Positions 37,805 through 46,942 of a stretch of 64,000 nucleotides of DNA are shown here, one piece after another. Position 1 is the first letter of the stretch. Each line of letters opens with the position of its first letter. A program made the translations under genes and the position numbers. The notes below the pieces were generated by a model that searched no databases, was not told where the DNA came from, and was given only the letters and a program-made list of their open reading frames with translations. The stretch lies in NCBI GenBank assembly GCA_030041215.1, contig JASHOH010000037.1, positions 24,891 to 88,890 of the forward strand. Reading direction: 5' to 3'. This DNA comes from Candidatus Sulfotelmatobacter sp. (lineage in GTDB: Bacteria; Acidobacteriota; Terriglobia; Terriglobales; Acidobacteriaceae).

Positions 37805-38371
37805 ATGCCGCAAAAGAAACTCATGGATGTTTTTATGCTTGGCCGCTGTTCTCACGAGTTTTCCTGGCCACGTCGCGGCGCTGATGGCGACTACTATCAG
37901 GTCTGTCTGCTGTGCGCCGCAGAATACAAGTACGATTGGGCCACCATGCGCCGCACCGAGCGCGTGGAGCACGCCAAGCCTGATACCGTTGTCCGCCGCG
38001 GCCATAAGCGAGAAAAACGTCCCTCGTGGACGCCGCGCGCCCGCCGCCTGAAGCTCGATGTGCCGGTCCGCTACCGCGTGAACAATACCAGCACCTGGTT
38101 CGAGGGCCAGATCGATAACCTCAGCCAGACCGGATTGCTGTTTCGTGGTCCCCAGGTCTTGCCCCAGAACGCGCTAATTGAGCTCATATTTGAGATGCCG
38201 GAGGAGATTTCCGGGCAAAAGAATCGCAATGTGCTCTGCCAGGGACGCGTGATCCGTTGCAAAGAGGCGCAAGATCCGAAACACAAATCTGAAACGCAAC
38301 CCGACGGGCCAGTTTCGGAAAACGGTCACCTCCTAGCCGCCTCAATCGTCGACTACAAATTCATTCACTAG
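37805..38371 (+). CDS. PilZ-domain protein with N-terminal Cys/Trp-rich region
   Basis: 188 aa. The N-terminal part carries MLGRCSHEFSWPRRG and QVCLLCAAEYKYDW, with three or four cysteines that could hold a metal. A PilZ domain (about 80-180) shows NLSQTGLLF (the N/DxSxxG motif). I do not find an exact RxxxR arginine motif in front of it, so cyclic-di-GMP binding is doubtful. It stands alone. Confidence 0.85.
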   Translation: MPQKKLMDVFMLGRCSHEFSWPRRGADGDYYQVCLLCAAEYKYDWATMRRTERVEHAKPDTVVRRGHKREKRPSWTPRARRLKLDVPVRYRVNNTSTWFEGQIDNLSQTGLLFRGPQVLPQNALIELIFEMPEEISGQKNRNVLCQGRVIRCKEAQDPKHKSETQPDGPVSENGHLLAASIVDYKFIH

Positions 38372-38391
38372 CTACCCGGGTAAGCAACGCT

Positions 38392-38490
38392 AGAGGTTTT
38401 TCTCTGCGATCTTAGCGGCAGTTCTCTGCGACCTTTGCGCTCAAAGCTTTTTAGCGCAACGCGAGTGAAGGAATCGCAAAGGGCGTAAAA
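38392..38490. repeat. Dispersed inverted repeat, family B
   Basis: CTTTGCG (38433-38439), AAAGCTTTTTAGCG, and CGCAAAG (38475-38481) match the element at 27460-27555. It lies in the 216-bp gap between the PilZ gene and the glycosyltransferase-like gene. Confidence 0.6.
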
Positions 38491-38587
38491 AACTCCCAAG
38501 CCAATCTACTCTTTGAAAAGCGCAGGTCTGCTCTTTTCCTTTCCCGATTCCTTTGTCGTACACTCGGAAAACGCGGCGATTCCCCTC

Positions 38588-39073
38588 ATGCCTCCCTTCA
38601 CGGCGCTGCTGCATACCAATAACGACGCCCTCCGCCTGGGCCGCACGCTCGAAATGTTGCTTCCCTGCTCAGAAATCCTGATCGTCGACCATCACTCCTC
38701 GGACGCTACCCTGCGCATCGCCCGCGAATACGGAGCCCGCATTGTGATGGTCGATAGTGCGCTCACAGCCGGTCTTTATCTCGAGTTCGCACGCAACCAC
38801 TGGACTTTCTGCATCCAGCCCGGCGAGTCGATTACCGAAACTTTGCAGTCCACTCTTTTTGAGTGGAATACGTTGGCACACGAAGACGTTGCAGGCCGCG
38901 GCTACTCTGTTTTCGTGCGAGAGCAGGCAACTGACATGAATTGGCATCGCTTACCGGAACCCGAAACCCGCCTCATCCAGCGCAACTGGAACCACTGGCG
39001 TGGAAATCTCCCGGCTGCCAAACCGTCCGCTACCGTTCTCGAAGGTGAACTGTTGCGTTTCGCCCAGCCCTGA
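38588..39073 (+). CDS. Short glycosyltransferase family 2-like protein
   Basis: 161 aa with the N-terminal half of a GT-A fold: FTALLHTNNDALRLGRTLE, ILIVDHHSSDATLRIARE (the nucleotide-binding Asp), then GARIVMVDSA. The second half of a normal GT2 (about 230-300 aa), including the clear DxD and acceptor regions, is missing or very diverged. The ATG at 38588 is preferred to a TTG further upstream. It may be a remnant or a specialised sugar-nucleotide binder. Confidence 0.7.
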   Translation: MPPFTALLHTNNDALRLGRTLEMLLPCSEILIVDHHSSDATLRIAREYGARIVMVDSALTAGLYLEFARNHWTFCIQPGESITETLQSTLFEWNTLAHEDVAGRGYSVFVREQATDMNWHRLPEPETRLIQRNWNHWRGNLPAAKPSATVLEGELLRFAQP

Positions 39074-39209
39074 GATCGTCCTTCCGGACAGTGACTTCAG
39101 TACCTTAGTCGCACCCGCTTCAGCCTTTTATAATCCCGTCAAGAAGCGGTATCTTTCCGCGTTCTTATAGTGCGCTTTTTTTGCGCACAGTTTGGCAACG
39201 CTTTCGAGC

Positions 39210-40157
39210 ATGGATCCTGTTCTTGCATTGGCGATCTTTGTCCTTGGGCTGGCCTTCGGCAGCTTCTTGAATGTGTGTATTTATCGCCTGCCACGGGATT
39301 TGTCAGTCGTCTCGCCGCGTTCGGCCTGTCCTCACTGCAAACGCCCCATCGCCTTCTATGACAACGTGCCCATCGTAAGCTGGATCATCCTTCGCGGCCG
39401 CTGCCGCCATTGCCATGCTCCGATTTCCTTGCGTTATCTGTTTGTCGAACTTCTCACGGGCGGTCTGTTCGTGGGCACCTACGCTTACTTCGGATTCACT
39501 CTCGCCACGCTGAAATATTGCGTCTTCGGATTTCTCCTGCTCGGCCTGATCTTTACCGACGCCGAAACCAAGCTGCTTCCCGACAAACTGACTTTGCCGG
39601 GTCTGCTGCTGGGAATTCTGTTCAGTTTGCTGGTCCCGGTGCATGACGTCGCGTCGCAGTACTTGCCGGGAGTGCTGAATCTCCCCTTCAGCGCCGAGAT
39701 CTCCACTCGTCTGCTTTCCCTGCTCGATTCTCTTTTAGGTGCAGCCTTAGGCTCTTCGTTTATCTACGGCGCCGGCGCTGCCTACTTACGGTGGCGCGGC
39801 ACCGAAGGCATGGGATTCGGCGACGTAAAGCTCATGGCCATGGTGGGAGCTTTTCTCGGAGTCAAGCTCACTATTTTCACCATCTTTGCAGCTTCGCTCG
39901 CCGGATCATTGTTTGGCTTAGCCGCAGTTTTCATCGTCTGGGTCAAGAGAACACGCCGCTTCGCCCGTCAGTTGGCGAACCTGAAATCTGCCCATCGTGA
40001 GCTTCCGGCGCTATCACCTCGGGCGCGCGCGTGGCAGTCGGCGCAAATGGTCTATCGCCATTACCAGATGCCCTTCGGGGTTTTCCTGGGCAGCATGGCG
40101 CTGCTGGCGTTGTTTATAGGCAATCCAATTCTGCACTGGTATGGAGGCCTATGGTAA
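39210..40157 (+). CDS. pilD: Prepilin peptidase / N-methyltransferase (A24 family)
   Basis: 315 aa, multi-pass inner-membrane aspartic protease that cuts and N-methylates type IV prepilin or pseudopilin. N-terminal FGSFLNVCIYRLP, two zinc-site CxxC pairs (CPHCKRP and CRHCHAP), and the catalytic Asps in LIFTDAETKLLPD and GMGFGDVKLMA. ATG start at 39210. The next gene overlaps its stop codon (ATGGTAA), suggesting a coupled pair. Confidence 0.94.
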   Translation: MDPVLALAIFVLGLAFGSFLNVCIYRLPRDLSVVSPRSACPHCKRPIAFYDNVPIVSWIILRGRCRHCHAPISLRYLFVELLTGGLFVGTYAYFGFTLATLKYCVFGFLLLGLIFTDAETKLLPDKLTLPGLLLGILFSLLVPVHDVASQYLPGVLNLPFSAEISTRLLSLLDSLLGAALGSSFIYGAGAAYLRWRGTEGMGFGDVKLMAMVGAFLGVKLTIFTIFAASLAGSLFGLAAVFIVWVKRTRRFARQLANLKSAHRELPALSPRARAWQSAQMVYRHYQMPFGVFLGSMALLALFIGNPILHWYGGLW

Positions 40158-41065
40158 GGCTGCTGACCAATCCGCTGATGTTACGCGCTGGAGTTGTTTT
40201 CTTCGCGGCGGCCAGCGCCCTTGTCATCGCCATTTGGCTGATACGCGCCGTGCGCCGCAATCTCACCAGCGAAGCAAATCTCGATTCTGCCGCCACAACC
40301 AAACTGGAAGCTCTGCCCTTTCACCTTTACAACAACGTCATTCAGCAGCTCAAGCAGCAGAAGCATGAACTTCAAGTGCAGAATCTGGCCGAGCAGCGCC
40401 GCGCCCGCACCACAGAAAATTTCAGCCAAGCCGTTCTTTCCAATCTTTCTTCCGGAGTGCTGGTTTTCGGGCCGAACGGTCTGGTGCGGCAGGCGAATCC
40501 CGCTGCCAAACAGATTCTCGGTTTCAATTCGCCTTCAGGCATGAACGCAGAAGAAATTTTTCGCAACGCAGTGGTCTGCGCCAGCGACGGCGGTGCGGCG
40601 GGAAGCACTCTCACGCCGCTTGCAGATGAGGTCACCACGGTGTTGCGTGAGGATAGCAAACCCCGCCAGGTCGAGGCCGACTACACCGCCCCGTCCGGCC
40701 AGAAGCTTCGCGTCGCAGTCACGATTTCGCCCGTGCCCGCAGTTGATGGCGGCTTGCTCGGCGTGGCTTGTCTGATCAGCGATCGCAGCGAATTTGAACG
40801 CCTGCGCCACGAAGAGGAGTTGCGCAGCGAGGTTTCCGCTGAAATGGCCCTGGAACTGCGTACTTCGCTCGCGACAATTTCCGGCTACGCGCAGCAGTTA
40901 GCGAAAAATCGTGATCCCGAGCTGGCCCGCCAATTAGCTGCTGATATCGCAGTCGAGGCGGCCCGGCTCGACCGTCACATCGGAGGATTCCTGGCGGCAA
41001 AACCCAAAGCCGTAAGCGCGTCGTCCAGCAACCCGAAATCTGCGGCAGCTGTCAGCCGCACTTGA
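40151..41065 (+). CDS. PAS-domain protein with a degenerate HisKA-like region, no ATPase domain
   Basis: 304 aa. One TM segment (about 9-29), a short coiled coil, and a PAS domain (about 95-200; GVLVFGPNGLVRQANPAAKQI). Then a helical hairpin reads like HisKA (EMALELRTSLATISGYAQQLA), but the phospho-accepting His of the H-box (usually HELR) is replaced by Leu. The protein ends about 40 residues later with no HATPase_c domain. It cannot be a standard kinase. Overlap with pilD suggests a role tied to pilus or secretion biogenesis. Confidence 0.82.
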   Translation: MVRLLTNPLMLRAGVVFFAAASALVIAIWLIRAVRRNLTSEANLDSAATTKLEALPFHLYNNVIQQLKQQKHELQVQNLAEQRRARTTENFSQAVLSNLSSGVLVFGPNGLVRQANPAAKQILGFNSPSGMNAEEIFRNAVVCASDGGAAGSTLTPLADEVTTVLREDSKPRQVEADYTAPSGQKLRVAVTISPVPAVDGGLLGVACLISDRSEFERLRHEEELRSEVSAEMALELRTSLATISGYAQQLAKNRDPELARQLAADIAVEAARLDRHIGGFLAAKPKAVSASSSNPKSAAAVSRT

Positions 41066-41128
41066 GTGTAGAGAACAAGGTTCGATTGCTAGAAACCAGT
41101 GGTACAAGTTGGGCAGAAGGATAAATCT

Positions 41129-41776
41129 ATGAAGCGAATTGTCACCGTGATCGCATTGGCTTTGTACATGCTCCTGCTCGCATCGTTTGCGGGAGCGCAG
41201 ACTGTTTCTTCATCCGCAGCGAGTCCGTCGTCCTCGTCCGGAGCGAGCCAGACTTCCTCATCCGCATCGAATCAGCCTTCGCTCGGCGATTACGCGCGAA
41301 GGATTCGCAAAGATACCGGAACCAAGGAGAAGCCCAAGGTTTACGACAACGACAATCTGCCCACGCAGGACAAGCTCTCCGTCGTTGGACCGAAGTCGGG
41401 GCCGAGCACCTCCGCCGATGACAAGAATTCAGAAAACAAAACCGGCGACAAAACGGACGCCGCAAGAGCCGACGACGAGGCCAAAAAGGCCGAATGGAAA
41501 AGCTGGCAGCAGAAACTGACGACCCAAAAAGACCAGATTGACCTTACCTCGCGCGAGCTCGACGTCCTTCAGCGCGAATACGAGCTTCGCGCCGCCGCCA
41601 TGTACGCCGATGCCGGCAACCGGCTCCGCAACGAATCTCAATGGGATAAGCAGGACGCCGAATATAAGCAGAAAATTGCCGACAAGCAGAAAGCCCTCGA
41701 TGACGCCAAGCAGAAATTGTCCGACATGCAGGAGGATGCCCGCAAAGCCGGCGTTCCTTCCAACATGATCGAATAA
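41129..41776 (+). CDS. Exported Ser-rich/coiled-coil protein of unknown function
   Basis: 215 aa. Signal peptide (about 1-23), then a Ser/Ala-rich stretch, an acidic and Lys-rich middle, and a C-terminal coiled coil (about 125-205; LDVLQREYELRAA and KQKALDDAKQKLSDMQE). SD GAAGGA before the ATG at 41129. It lies after the PAS/HisKA gene, same strand. No recognised domain. Confidence 0.75.
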   Translation: MKRIVTVIALALYMLLLASFAGAQTVSSSAASPSSSSGASQTSSSASNQPSLGDYARRIRKDTGTKEKPKVYDNDNLPTQDKLSVVGPKSGPSTSADDKNSENKTGDKTDAARADDEAKKAEWKSWQQKLTTQKDQIDLTSRELDVLQREYELRAAAMYADAGNRLRNESQWDKQDAEYKQKIADKQKALDDAKQKLSDMQEDARKAGVPSNMIE

Positions 41777-41800
41777 TCCACGCGAAGTCGAGTCGACGCG

Positions 41801-41841
41801 CGTCATCCCGCACGCCGTGCAAGCCGCGAGAGGGACCTTAT
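41801..41841. repeat. Dispersed repeat, family A-like (GTCATCCCG...)
   Basis: CGTCATCCCGCACGCCGTGCAAGCCGCGAGAGGGACCTTA shares the GTCATCC-to-GAGGGACC ends with copies at 59004 and 60138. It sits in a 242-bp gap with no evident gene. Confidence 0.5.
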
Positions 41842-42018
41842 GATGCCGCACCAATCGGCAATTCAGCAGAAAAGCGCGATCCCGCTGCGTGCAGCGTTGC
41901 GTTCCCTCCCGCTGCACAGACACCGGCAATTGTAAGGTGCCCAAGAGCCGCTGCTCCCTATGGGGACGACGTCACTTCCATGGATCGCTGCACAGTCGTT
42001 GCTCACGGCCGACCACAT

Positions 42019-42483
42019 CTATCTCTCTGCAAACTTAGCGAACATTTGCTCCGGATTAATAGCGATGAACACGCCTCTGCTCCGCGCCAACACTTCCCCT
42101 TTCTCGTTGAGGATTTCGGCGGCGTTCACGTGCGTGCGTCCCTGCTTTTTGATTTCGCGTCCTTCGACGCGCAGCGGCTTGTGCAGCGGCACGGGCTTGA
42201 GATATTCGACCGTCATCTCGCGGGTAAGTGCGACGACATGGTGCAGCTTGTTGACCTTGCCCATGGCATCGTCGAGGATCGCGGCAATGACGCCTCCGTG
42301 GCAATGGCCGGGCGGTCCCGTGTAACGCTTCGACAGCCGGAAGCGGCAGATGAAGGTCTGCCGCTCTTCGTCAAGGATAAACCTCAGCCGCATGCCGTCT
42401 GGATTGTCCGGGCCGCACACGAAGCAGCGGTTCGTTCTCATTTTATGGTGGCGGGTTTCATGTCCGTGAATCTTGCGAGGCAT
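42019..42483 (-). CDS. PaaI/4HBT-family thioesterase
   Basis: Hot-dog fold, about 154 aa. CFVCGPDNPDGMRLRF at the N-terminus and the family core PPGHCHGGVIAAILDDAMG with the conserved HGG and Asp. Hydrolyses small acyl-CoA thioesters; substrate unknown. The start may instead be the ATG at 42441, which begins just before the conserved region; neither start has a clear SD. It is divergent from the PP-loop gene. Confidence 0.85.
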   Translation of the reverse strand: MPRKIHGHETRHHKMRTNRCFVCGPDNPDGMRLRFILDEERQTFICRFRLSKRYTGPPGHCHGGVIAAILDDAMGKVNKLHHVVALTREMTVEYLKPVPLHKPLRVEGREIKKQGRTHVNAAEILNEKGEVLARSRGVFIAINPEQMFAKFAER

Positions 42484-42635
42484 GGAAGGATTCTATCGGA
42501 GGCGCGATCGTGTTGGGCGATCGACGAAAATCGAAATCTCCCAGACCACGGAAAGAAAGAGCGAGCGAGGACACCGCGCGGATAGCTGGCGCAAAAGAAC
42601 CAGCGTACATTAATAACGAAATCAAATCCCAATAC

Positions 42636-43298
42636 ATGAAGCGCATTCTTCTTTCATGGAGCAGCGGCAAGGACAGCGCCTGGAGCCTGCATGTCTTGCG
42701 ACAGCGGGCGGAGCACCACGTTATCGGGCTGTTGACCACCTTCAACGAATCTGCCAACCGCGTAGCCATGCATGCCGTCAGGCGCGAGCTTGTCGAGAAG
42801 CAAGCTGAGGCGGCTGGACTTTCGCTGTGGCCGGTTCCCCTACCCTGGCCATGCTCCAATGAACAGTACGAATTGCTGATGGCTCAAGCCTGCGCAAAAG
42901 CAGTCGCAGCGGGTATAACCGGCATCGCGTTTGGCGACCTGTTTCTCGAAGATGTACGAGCGTATCGCGTCAGGCAACTCACAGGCACGGGGCTGGAGCC
43001 AATTTTCCCGTTGTGGGGCCTGCCCACGCGCCCTCTGGCGGAGGAGATGATTGCGTTCGGCCTGCGCGCGAAGTTGACCTGCGTCGATACGGAAAAATTG
43101 GACGCGCGTTTTGTGGGGCGCGAGTTCGATGCACCCCTGCTTTCGGACATGCCTGAAGTAGTCGATCCTTGCGGAGAACGTGGGGAGTTTCATTCCTTTG
43201 TTTATGCAGGCCCAATGTTTAAAACCGGACTGCGGGTCAGTGCCGGAGAAAAGGTAGTGCGCGACCAGTTTGTTTTTATCGATCTGCTGGCGAACTGA
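42636..43298 (+). CDS. Diphthine--ammonia ligase-like PP-loop ATPase (Dph6/ATP_bind_4)
   Basis: 220 aa of the N-type ATP pyrophosphatase superfamily. PP-loop: LLSWSSGKDSAWSL. Further signatures: AGITGIAFGDLFLEDVRAYR and the C-terminal GERGEFHSFVYAGP motif typical of the family. In eukaryotes Dph6 amidates diphthine, but in bacteria the substrate is unknown. ATG start at 42636. Confidence 0.9.
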   Translation: MKRILLSWSSGKDSAWSLHVLRQRAEHHVIGLLTTFNESANRVAMHAVRRELVEKQAEAAGLSLWPVPLPWPCSNEQYELLMAQACAKAVAAGITGIAFGDLFLEDVRAYRVRQLTGTGLEPIFPLWGLPTRPLAEEMIAFGLRAKLTCVDTEKLDARFVGREFDAPLLSDMPEVVDPCGERGEFHSFVYAGPMFKTGLRVSAGEKVVRDQFVFIDLLAN

Positions 43299-43380
43299 AC
43301 AGCGTTTCGCGCGGGCTACCCCATGTTTCCCACGCAGAGCCGAACTCGTCCTTAATATCTTAATTTCCTCAGCAACTCTC

Positions 43381-43411
43381 TTGAATTTTTGGTTGATAGC
43401 TATGGTAAACT
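43381..43411 (+). promoter_or_regulatory. Candidate promoter of the cytochrome oxidase operon
   Basis: TTGAAT (43381-43386) and an extended TGGTAAACT (-10 TAAACT at 43406-43411) with 19-bp spacing, slightly long. About 75 bp before coxB. Confidence 0.35.
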
Positions 43412-43485
43412 CGCGCGTTGCTGCCACTGTGGGTGGGGCAATCGCGTAAGAAGCTTCGTCTAGCCTTCTGTGGGGAGGTCTGGGG

Positions 43486-44292
43486 ATGGGTCTCGCGTTA
43501 CTGGTAGTGATCTGGCTGATCACTTTCATCAGCACCTACTTCTTTGCCGCCAAAACCTGGTGGCTGCCTCACGGCGCTTCCACTGCTGCGAGATTTATCG
43601 ACGGACAATTCACTCTCACCTTCGTTCTCATGGGAATTGTCTTCGTCGCCGCGCAGGTTGCGCTGGGGTACTTCGCCTGGAAATACCGCGATCGGCCCTC
43701 CGCTCCGCCGGTCGCTTATTCGCACGGCAATGTGAAGCTTGAAATTGTTTGGACCGCACTCACGACCATCCTGTTTATAGGGCTGAACCTGATGGGTTAC
43801 CCCGTTTGGGCGGCCAATCGCTGGGAGCCAGCCAGGCCAGGCGCGATGCAGGTGGAAGTCACTGGCATGCAGTTTGCCTGGTACTTCCGCTATCCCGGAC
43901 CGGACGGAAGATACGGCCGCACCAGCCCCAAGCTGATGGATCCCTCCGCCGGCGGCGAAGCAGCAGTTGGACTCGATACATCCGATCCCGCTGCCAAAGA
44001 CGATGTCGTCACCGGCTCGCTCTATCTGCCGGTTAACAGAGAAGTTGACCTGACTCTCCGCTCGGTAGACGTGATCCACAGCTTTTTTGTTCCCTCGCTG
44101 CGCTTCAAGCAGGACGCCGTACCCGGCCTGATGATTCACATGCACTTCACGCCGACGGAGGTGGGCGATTACGAGATCGCCTGCGCCGAGCTTTGCGGGC
44201 TGGGACACTACAAGATGCACGGCATGGTTCACGTCCTCAGCCAGGAAGATTACGAAAAATGGATGGCCGCACGGGAGGCGGAGAAACAGTAA
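43486..44292 (+). CDS. coxB: Cytochrome c oxidase subunit II
   Basis: 268 aa. Three hydrophobic helices (about 2-25, 38-63, 82-104; one more than usual at the N-terminus) and a periplasmic cupredoxin CuA domain. CuA ligands: His in VDVIHSFFVPSL, then CAELCGLGHYKMHG (CxxxCxxxHxxM). It accepts electrons from cytochrome c. It has no fused cytochrome c domain, so it is aa3 rather than caa3 type. Its stop is adjacent to the coxA start. Confidence 0.96.
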   Translation: MGLALLVVIWLITFISTYFFAAKTWWLPHGASTAARFIDGQFTLTFVLMGIVFVAAQVALGYFAWKYRDRPSAPPVAYSHGNVKLEIVWTALTTILFIGLNLMGYPVWAANRWEPARPGAMQVEVTGMQFAWYFRYPGPDGRYGRTSPKLMDPSAGGEAAVGLDTSDPAAKDDVVTGSLYLPVNREVDLTLRSVDVIHSFFVPSLRFKQDAVPGLMIHMHFTPTEVGDYEIACAELCGLGHYKMHGMVHVLSQEDYEKWMAAREAEKQ

Positions 44293-46032
44293 ATGGCAAC
44301 CAGAGCAACCGTTCACGCGCACGCTGCTCCGCAAGGGTTCATTCGAAAGTATATTTTCAGCCTCGATCACAAAGTGATCGGCATTCAGTATATTTTCCTG
44401 GCGCTCACCGCGGTGTGGGTGGGGATGTTTCTGTCGCTTCTGATGCGCATTCACCTGTATTGGCCAAATGCGGTGCTGCCGCTGATCGGCGAGATCAAAC
44501 CCGAGACCTACACTGCACTGTTGACTATGCACGGCACCATCATGGTGTTCTTTGTGCTGACCACGGCGCCGCAGGGCGGATTCGGAAATTATTTCCTGCC
44601 GATTCAGATCGGCGCGCCCGACATGGCGTTCCCCGTCCTCAATATGCTTTCGTTCTGGACAACATTCGTTGCGTTCGTCGTGATGATCGCCGCTTTTTTT
44701 GTGCAGGGCGGCGCACCGCTGCATGGCTGGACGGGCTATCCGCCGCTCAGCGCCGTGCAATCGGCCGGGCCAGGCGAAGGCCTAGGTGCGGACTTGTGGA
44801 TCACCAGCATTGCGATCTTCTGCATTGCATCGCTCATGGGCGCGCTCAATTTCCTCACGACAACGCTCGACATGCGCGCCAAAGGCATGACCATGATGCG
44901 CATGCCGCTGACCGTCTGGTCGTGGTTCATCACTGCCATGCTGGGATTGCTGGCGTTTGGCGTGCTGCTCTCCGCCGGAATTCTGCTGTTGCTCGATCGC
45001 AATCTCGGAACAAGTTTTTATGTTCCGCTCGTTGTGGTGAACGGCGTGCAGATGGGCCACAAAGGTGGATCGCCGCTGCTCTGGCAGCACCTGTTCTGGT
45101 TCTTCGGACACCCTGAGGTGTACATCGCAATTCTGCCCGGCATGGGCGTGACCTCGCAGATTCTCTCGACCTTCTCGCGCAAGCCGATTTTCGGCTACAG
45201 AGCTATGGTCTATGCCATGCTCACCATCGGATTTTTCGGCTTCATGGTCTGGGGCCATCACATGTTCATGAGCGGCATGAGCCCGTACTCGGCTTTTGCC
45301 TTCTCGATTCTGACTATGTGCATCGGCGTGCCCTCGGCAATCAAGACCTTCAACTGGCTAGGCACAATGATGAAAGGCCGTATTCGCTTCACCACGCCGA
45401 TGCTCTATGCCATCGGTTTCGTGTCCTTGTTCGTCTCGGGCGGATTGAGCGGCCCGTTCCTTGCGCAACCAGTGCTCGACATTCAGCTTCACGACACATA
45501 TTTCGTCGTTGGCCACTTCCACCTGATCATGGGCGTGGCAGCAATCTTCGGCATGTTCGCGGCGACGTATTACTGGGTGCCCAAAATGTTCGGCCGCATG
45601 ATGAACGAGTTCTGGGGCCGTGTGCATTTCTTCATCACGCTCATCGGTACCTACGCCATCTTCATGCCGATGCATTATCTGGGCATGGCCGGCGGCACGC
45701 GTCGCTACTCGTCCTACCTAGAAGTGGGATACCTGACGAAGCTGATGCCGCTGCATGAGTTCATGACCTATGCGGCGATCATCACCATCGCAGCGCAATT
45801 TATTTTCGTTATCAACTTGTTCTCGAGCATCTTCAAAGGCCCAAAGGCGAGCGATAATCCCTGGGAGGCGACGACCTTGGAGTGGACCACGGCCACTCCT
45901 CCTCCGCACGACAACTTCAACGGCATGACGCCGGTCGTGCATAACGGGCCGTACGAATATGGAGTTCCGGGCGCGCCGAAAGATTATGTGATGCAGACGG
46001 ATACACCAGTTACGGTAGCCGGAGCGCATTAA
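44293..46032 (+). CDS. coxA: Cytochrome c oxidase subunit I
   Basis: 579 aa, 12-helix heme-copper oxidase core of the A type. Heme a ligand His in LLTMHGTIMVFF. CuB/heme a3 ligands: FWFFGHPEVYIAI (His plus cross-linked Tyr, and the D-channel Glu), VWGHHMFMSG, and VVGHFHLIMG. It pumps protons while reducing O2 to water. It starts immediately after the coxB stop. The C-terminal tail (about 530-579) is Thr/Pro-rich. Confidence 0.98.
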   Translation: MATRATVHAHAAPQGFIRKYIFSLDHKVIGIQYIFLALTAVWVGMFLSLLMRIHLYWPNAVLPLIGEIKPETYTALLTMHGTIMVFFVLTTAPQGGFGNYFLPIQIGAPDMAFPVLNMLSFWTTFVAFVVMIAAFFVQGGAPLHGWTGYPPLSAVQSAGPGEGLGADLWITSIAIFCIASLMGALNFLTTTLDMRAKGMTMMRMPLTVWSWFITAMLGLLAFGVLLSAGILLLLDRNLGTSFYVPLVVVNGVQMGHKGGSPLLWQHLFWFFGHPEVYIAILPGMGVTSQILSTFSRKPIFGYRAMVYAMLTIGFFGFMVWGHHMFMSGMSPYSAFAFSILTMCIGVPSAIKTFNWLGTMMKGRIRFTTPMLYAIGFVSLFVSGGLSGPFLAQPVLDIQLHDTYFVVGHFHLIMGVAAIFGMFAATYYWVPKMFGRMMNEFWGRVHFFITLIGTYAIFMPMHYLGMAGGTRRYSSYLEVGYLTKLMPLHEFMTYAAIITIAAQFIFVINLFSSIFKGPKASDNPWEATTLEWTTATPPPHDNFNGMTPVVHNGPYEYGVPGAPKDYVMQTDTPVTVAGAH

Positions 46033-46070
46033 CCACGCAACCGGGCCAGCCCCGGCTTCGTCTTATTGGC

Positions 46071-46802
46071 ATGGCGACTTACATTCCAACTCGACCCGTT
46101 GACCACATCGGCCACGACCAGAACCCTCCTGTGCCTCCACGCGGCGGAGGCGATGACGGCCGCAGCGACTACCCAAATTACGGTGCTCGCCTGCGCAGGG
46201 CGCGGTTGGGACTCATCTGCGGCATGGTTACGGTCACCATGCTTTTTATTTCGCTCACCAGCGCGTACATCGTGCGCCGCGGCCTTCCTACTTTCGATGC
46301 CACGAAACAAGGCTATTTTCGAGATTGGGGCGAGGTGCCACTGCCCTGGCTGCTGCTAGGTATTAATACGGCGATTCTTATAATCAGCAGCATCACCGTC
46401 GAAGGCGCGCGCCGCAGTATTGCGCGGCGTGCGGCGCTGGCGCCAGTGAAGTCGATCCCGGGAGTTTCTCTAGGCGATGAGAAGAATTTTCCCTGGCTGG
46501 CGATCACGGTCGTCCTCGGCTTCGGATTTCTGCTGGGACAATGGCTCGCCTGGGGCGAGTTGAAGGCGCGCGGCTTTTTCGTAAACACGAATCCCGACGC
46601 CTCGTTCATTTATTTGTTGACGGCGGCGCATGCTTTGCACTTGACAGGCGGAATCATTGCCATGATCTGGGCCGGCATCACTTCCCTGCTGCACCGTCCG
46701 ATCGAAGCTCGGCGAATCGCCATTGATGTTACGGCCTGGTACTGGCACTTCATGGCCGCGCTGTGGGTTTACGTTTTTGCTTTGTTTGGGTTAATGCGAT
46801 AG
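46071..46802 (+). CDS. coxC: Cytochrome c oxidase subunit III (first copy)
   Basis: 243 aa, multi-helix membrane protein. The first ~45 residues are Pro/Gly/Asp-rich and soluble. Then five helices, with the subunit III features LLTAAHALHLTGGIIAMIWA and WYWHFMAALWVYVFALFGL near the end. It begins 38 bp after coxA. The second, longer paralogue follows 140 bp later, with a hairpin repeat between them. Confidence 0.9.
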   Translation: MATYIPTRPVDHIGHDQNPPVPPRGGGDDGRSDYPNYGARLRRARLGLICGMVTVTMLFISLTSAYIVRRGLPTFDATKQGYFRDWGEVPLPWLLLGINTAILIISSITVEGARRSIARRAALAPVKSIPGVSLGDEKNFPWLAITVVLGFGFLLGQWLAWGELKARGFFVNTNPDASFIYLLTAAHALHLTGGIIAMIWAGITSLLHRPIEARRIAIDVTAWYWHFMAALWVYVFALFGLMR

Positions 46803-46832
46803 AAGGCCTGACTAACTGGACTTGAAATAACT

Positions 46833-46905
46833 GGATTTGAAAGGGCACCGGCTTCAGCCGTGCCGTAGAGGCGCAGAGGATCTTGCGGGGCTTTAGCCCC
46901 CCCAG
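46833..46905. repeat. Family C repeat upstream of the second subunit III gene
   Basis: TTTGAAAGGGCACCGGCTTCAGCCGTGCC (hairpin GGCAC/GTGCC) followed by GGGGCTTTAGCCCC (46887-46900). The same order of elements recurs at 47786-47850. Confidence 0.7.
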
Positions 46906-46942
46906 CAATCAGACTTCTGGCCAAAAAGGGGGAAATTCGGGG

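Noticed and set aside
43498..44760. 420-aa open frame on the minus strand opposite coxB/coxA
   Set aside because: It is a His/Arg/Gln-rich shadow of the membrane proteins on the other strand and shows no domain.
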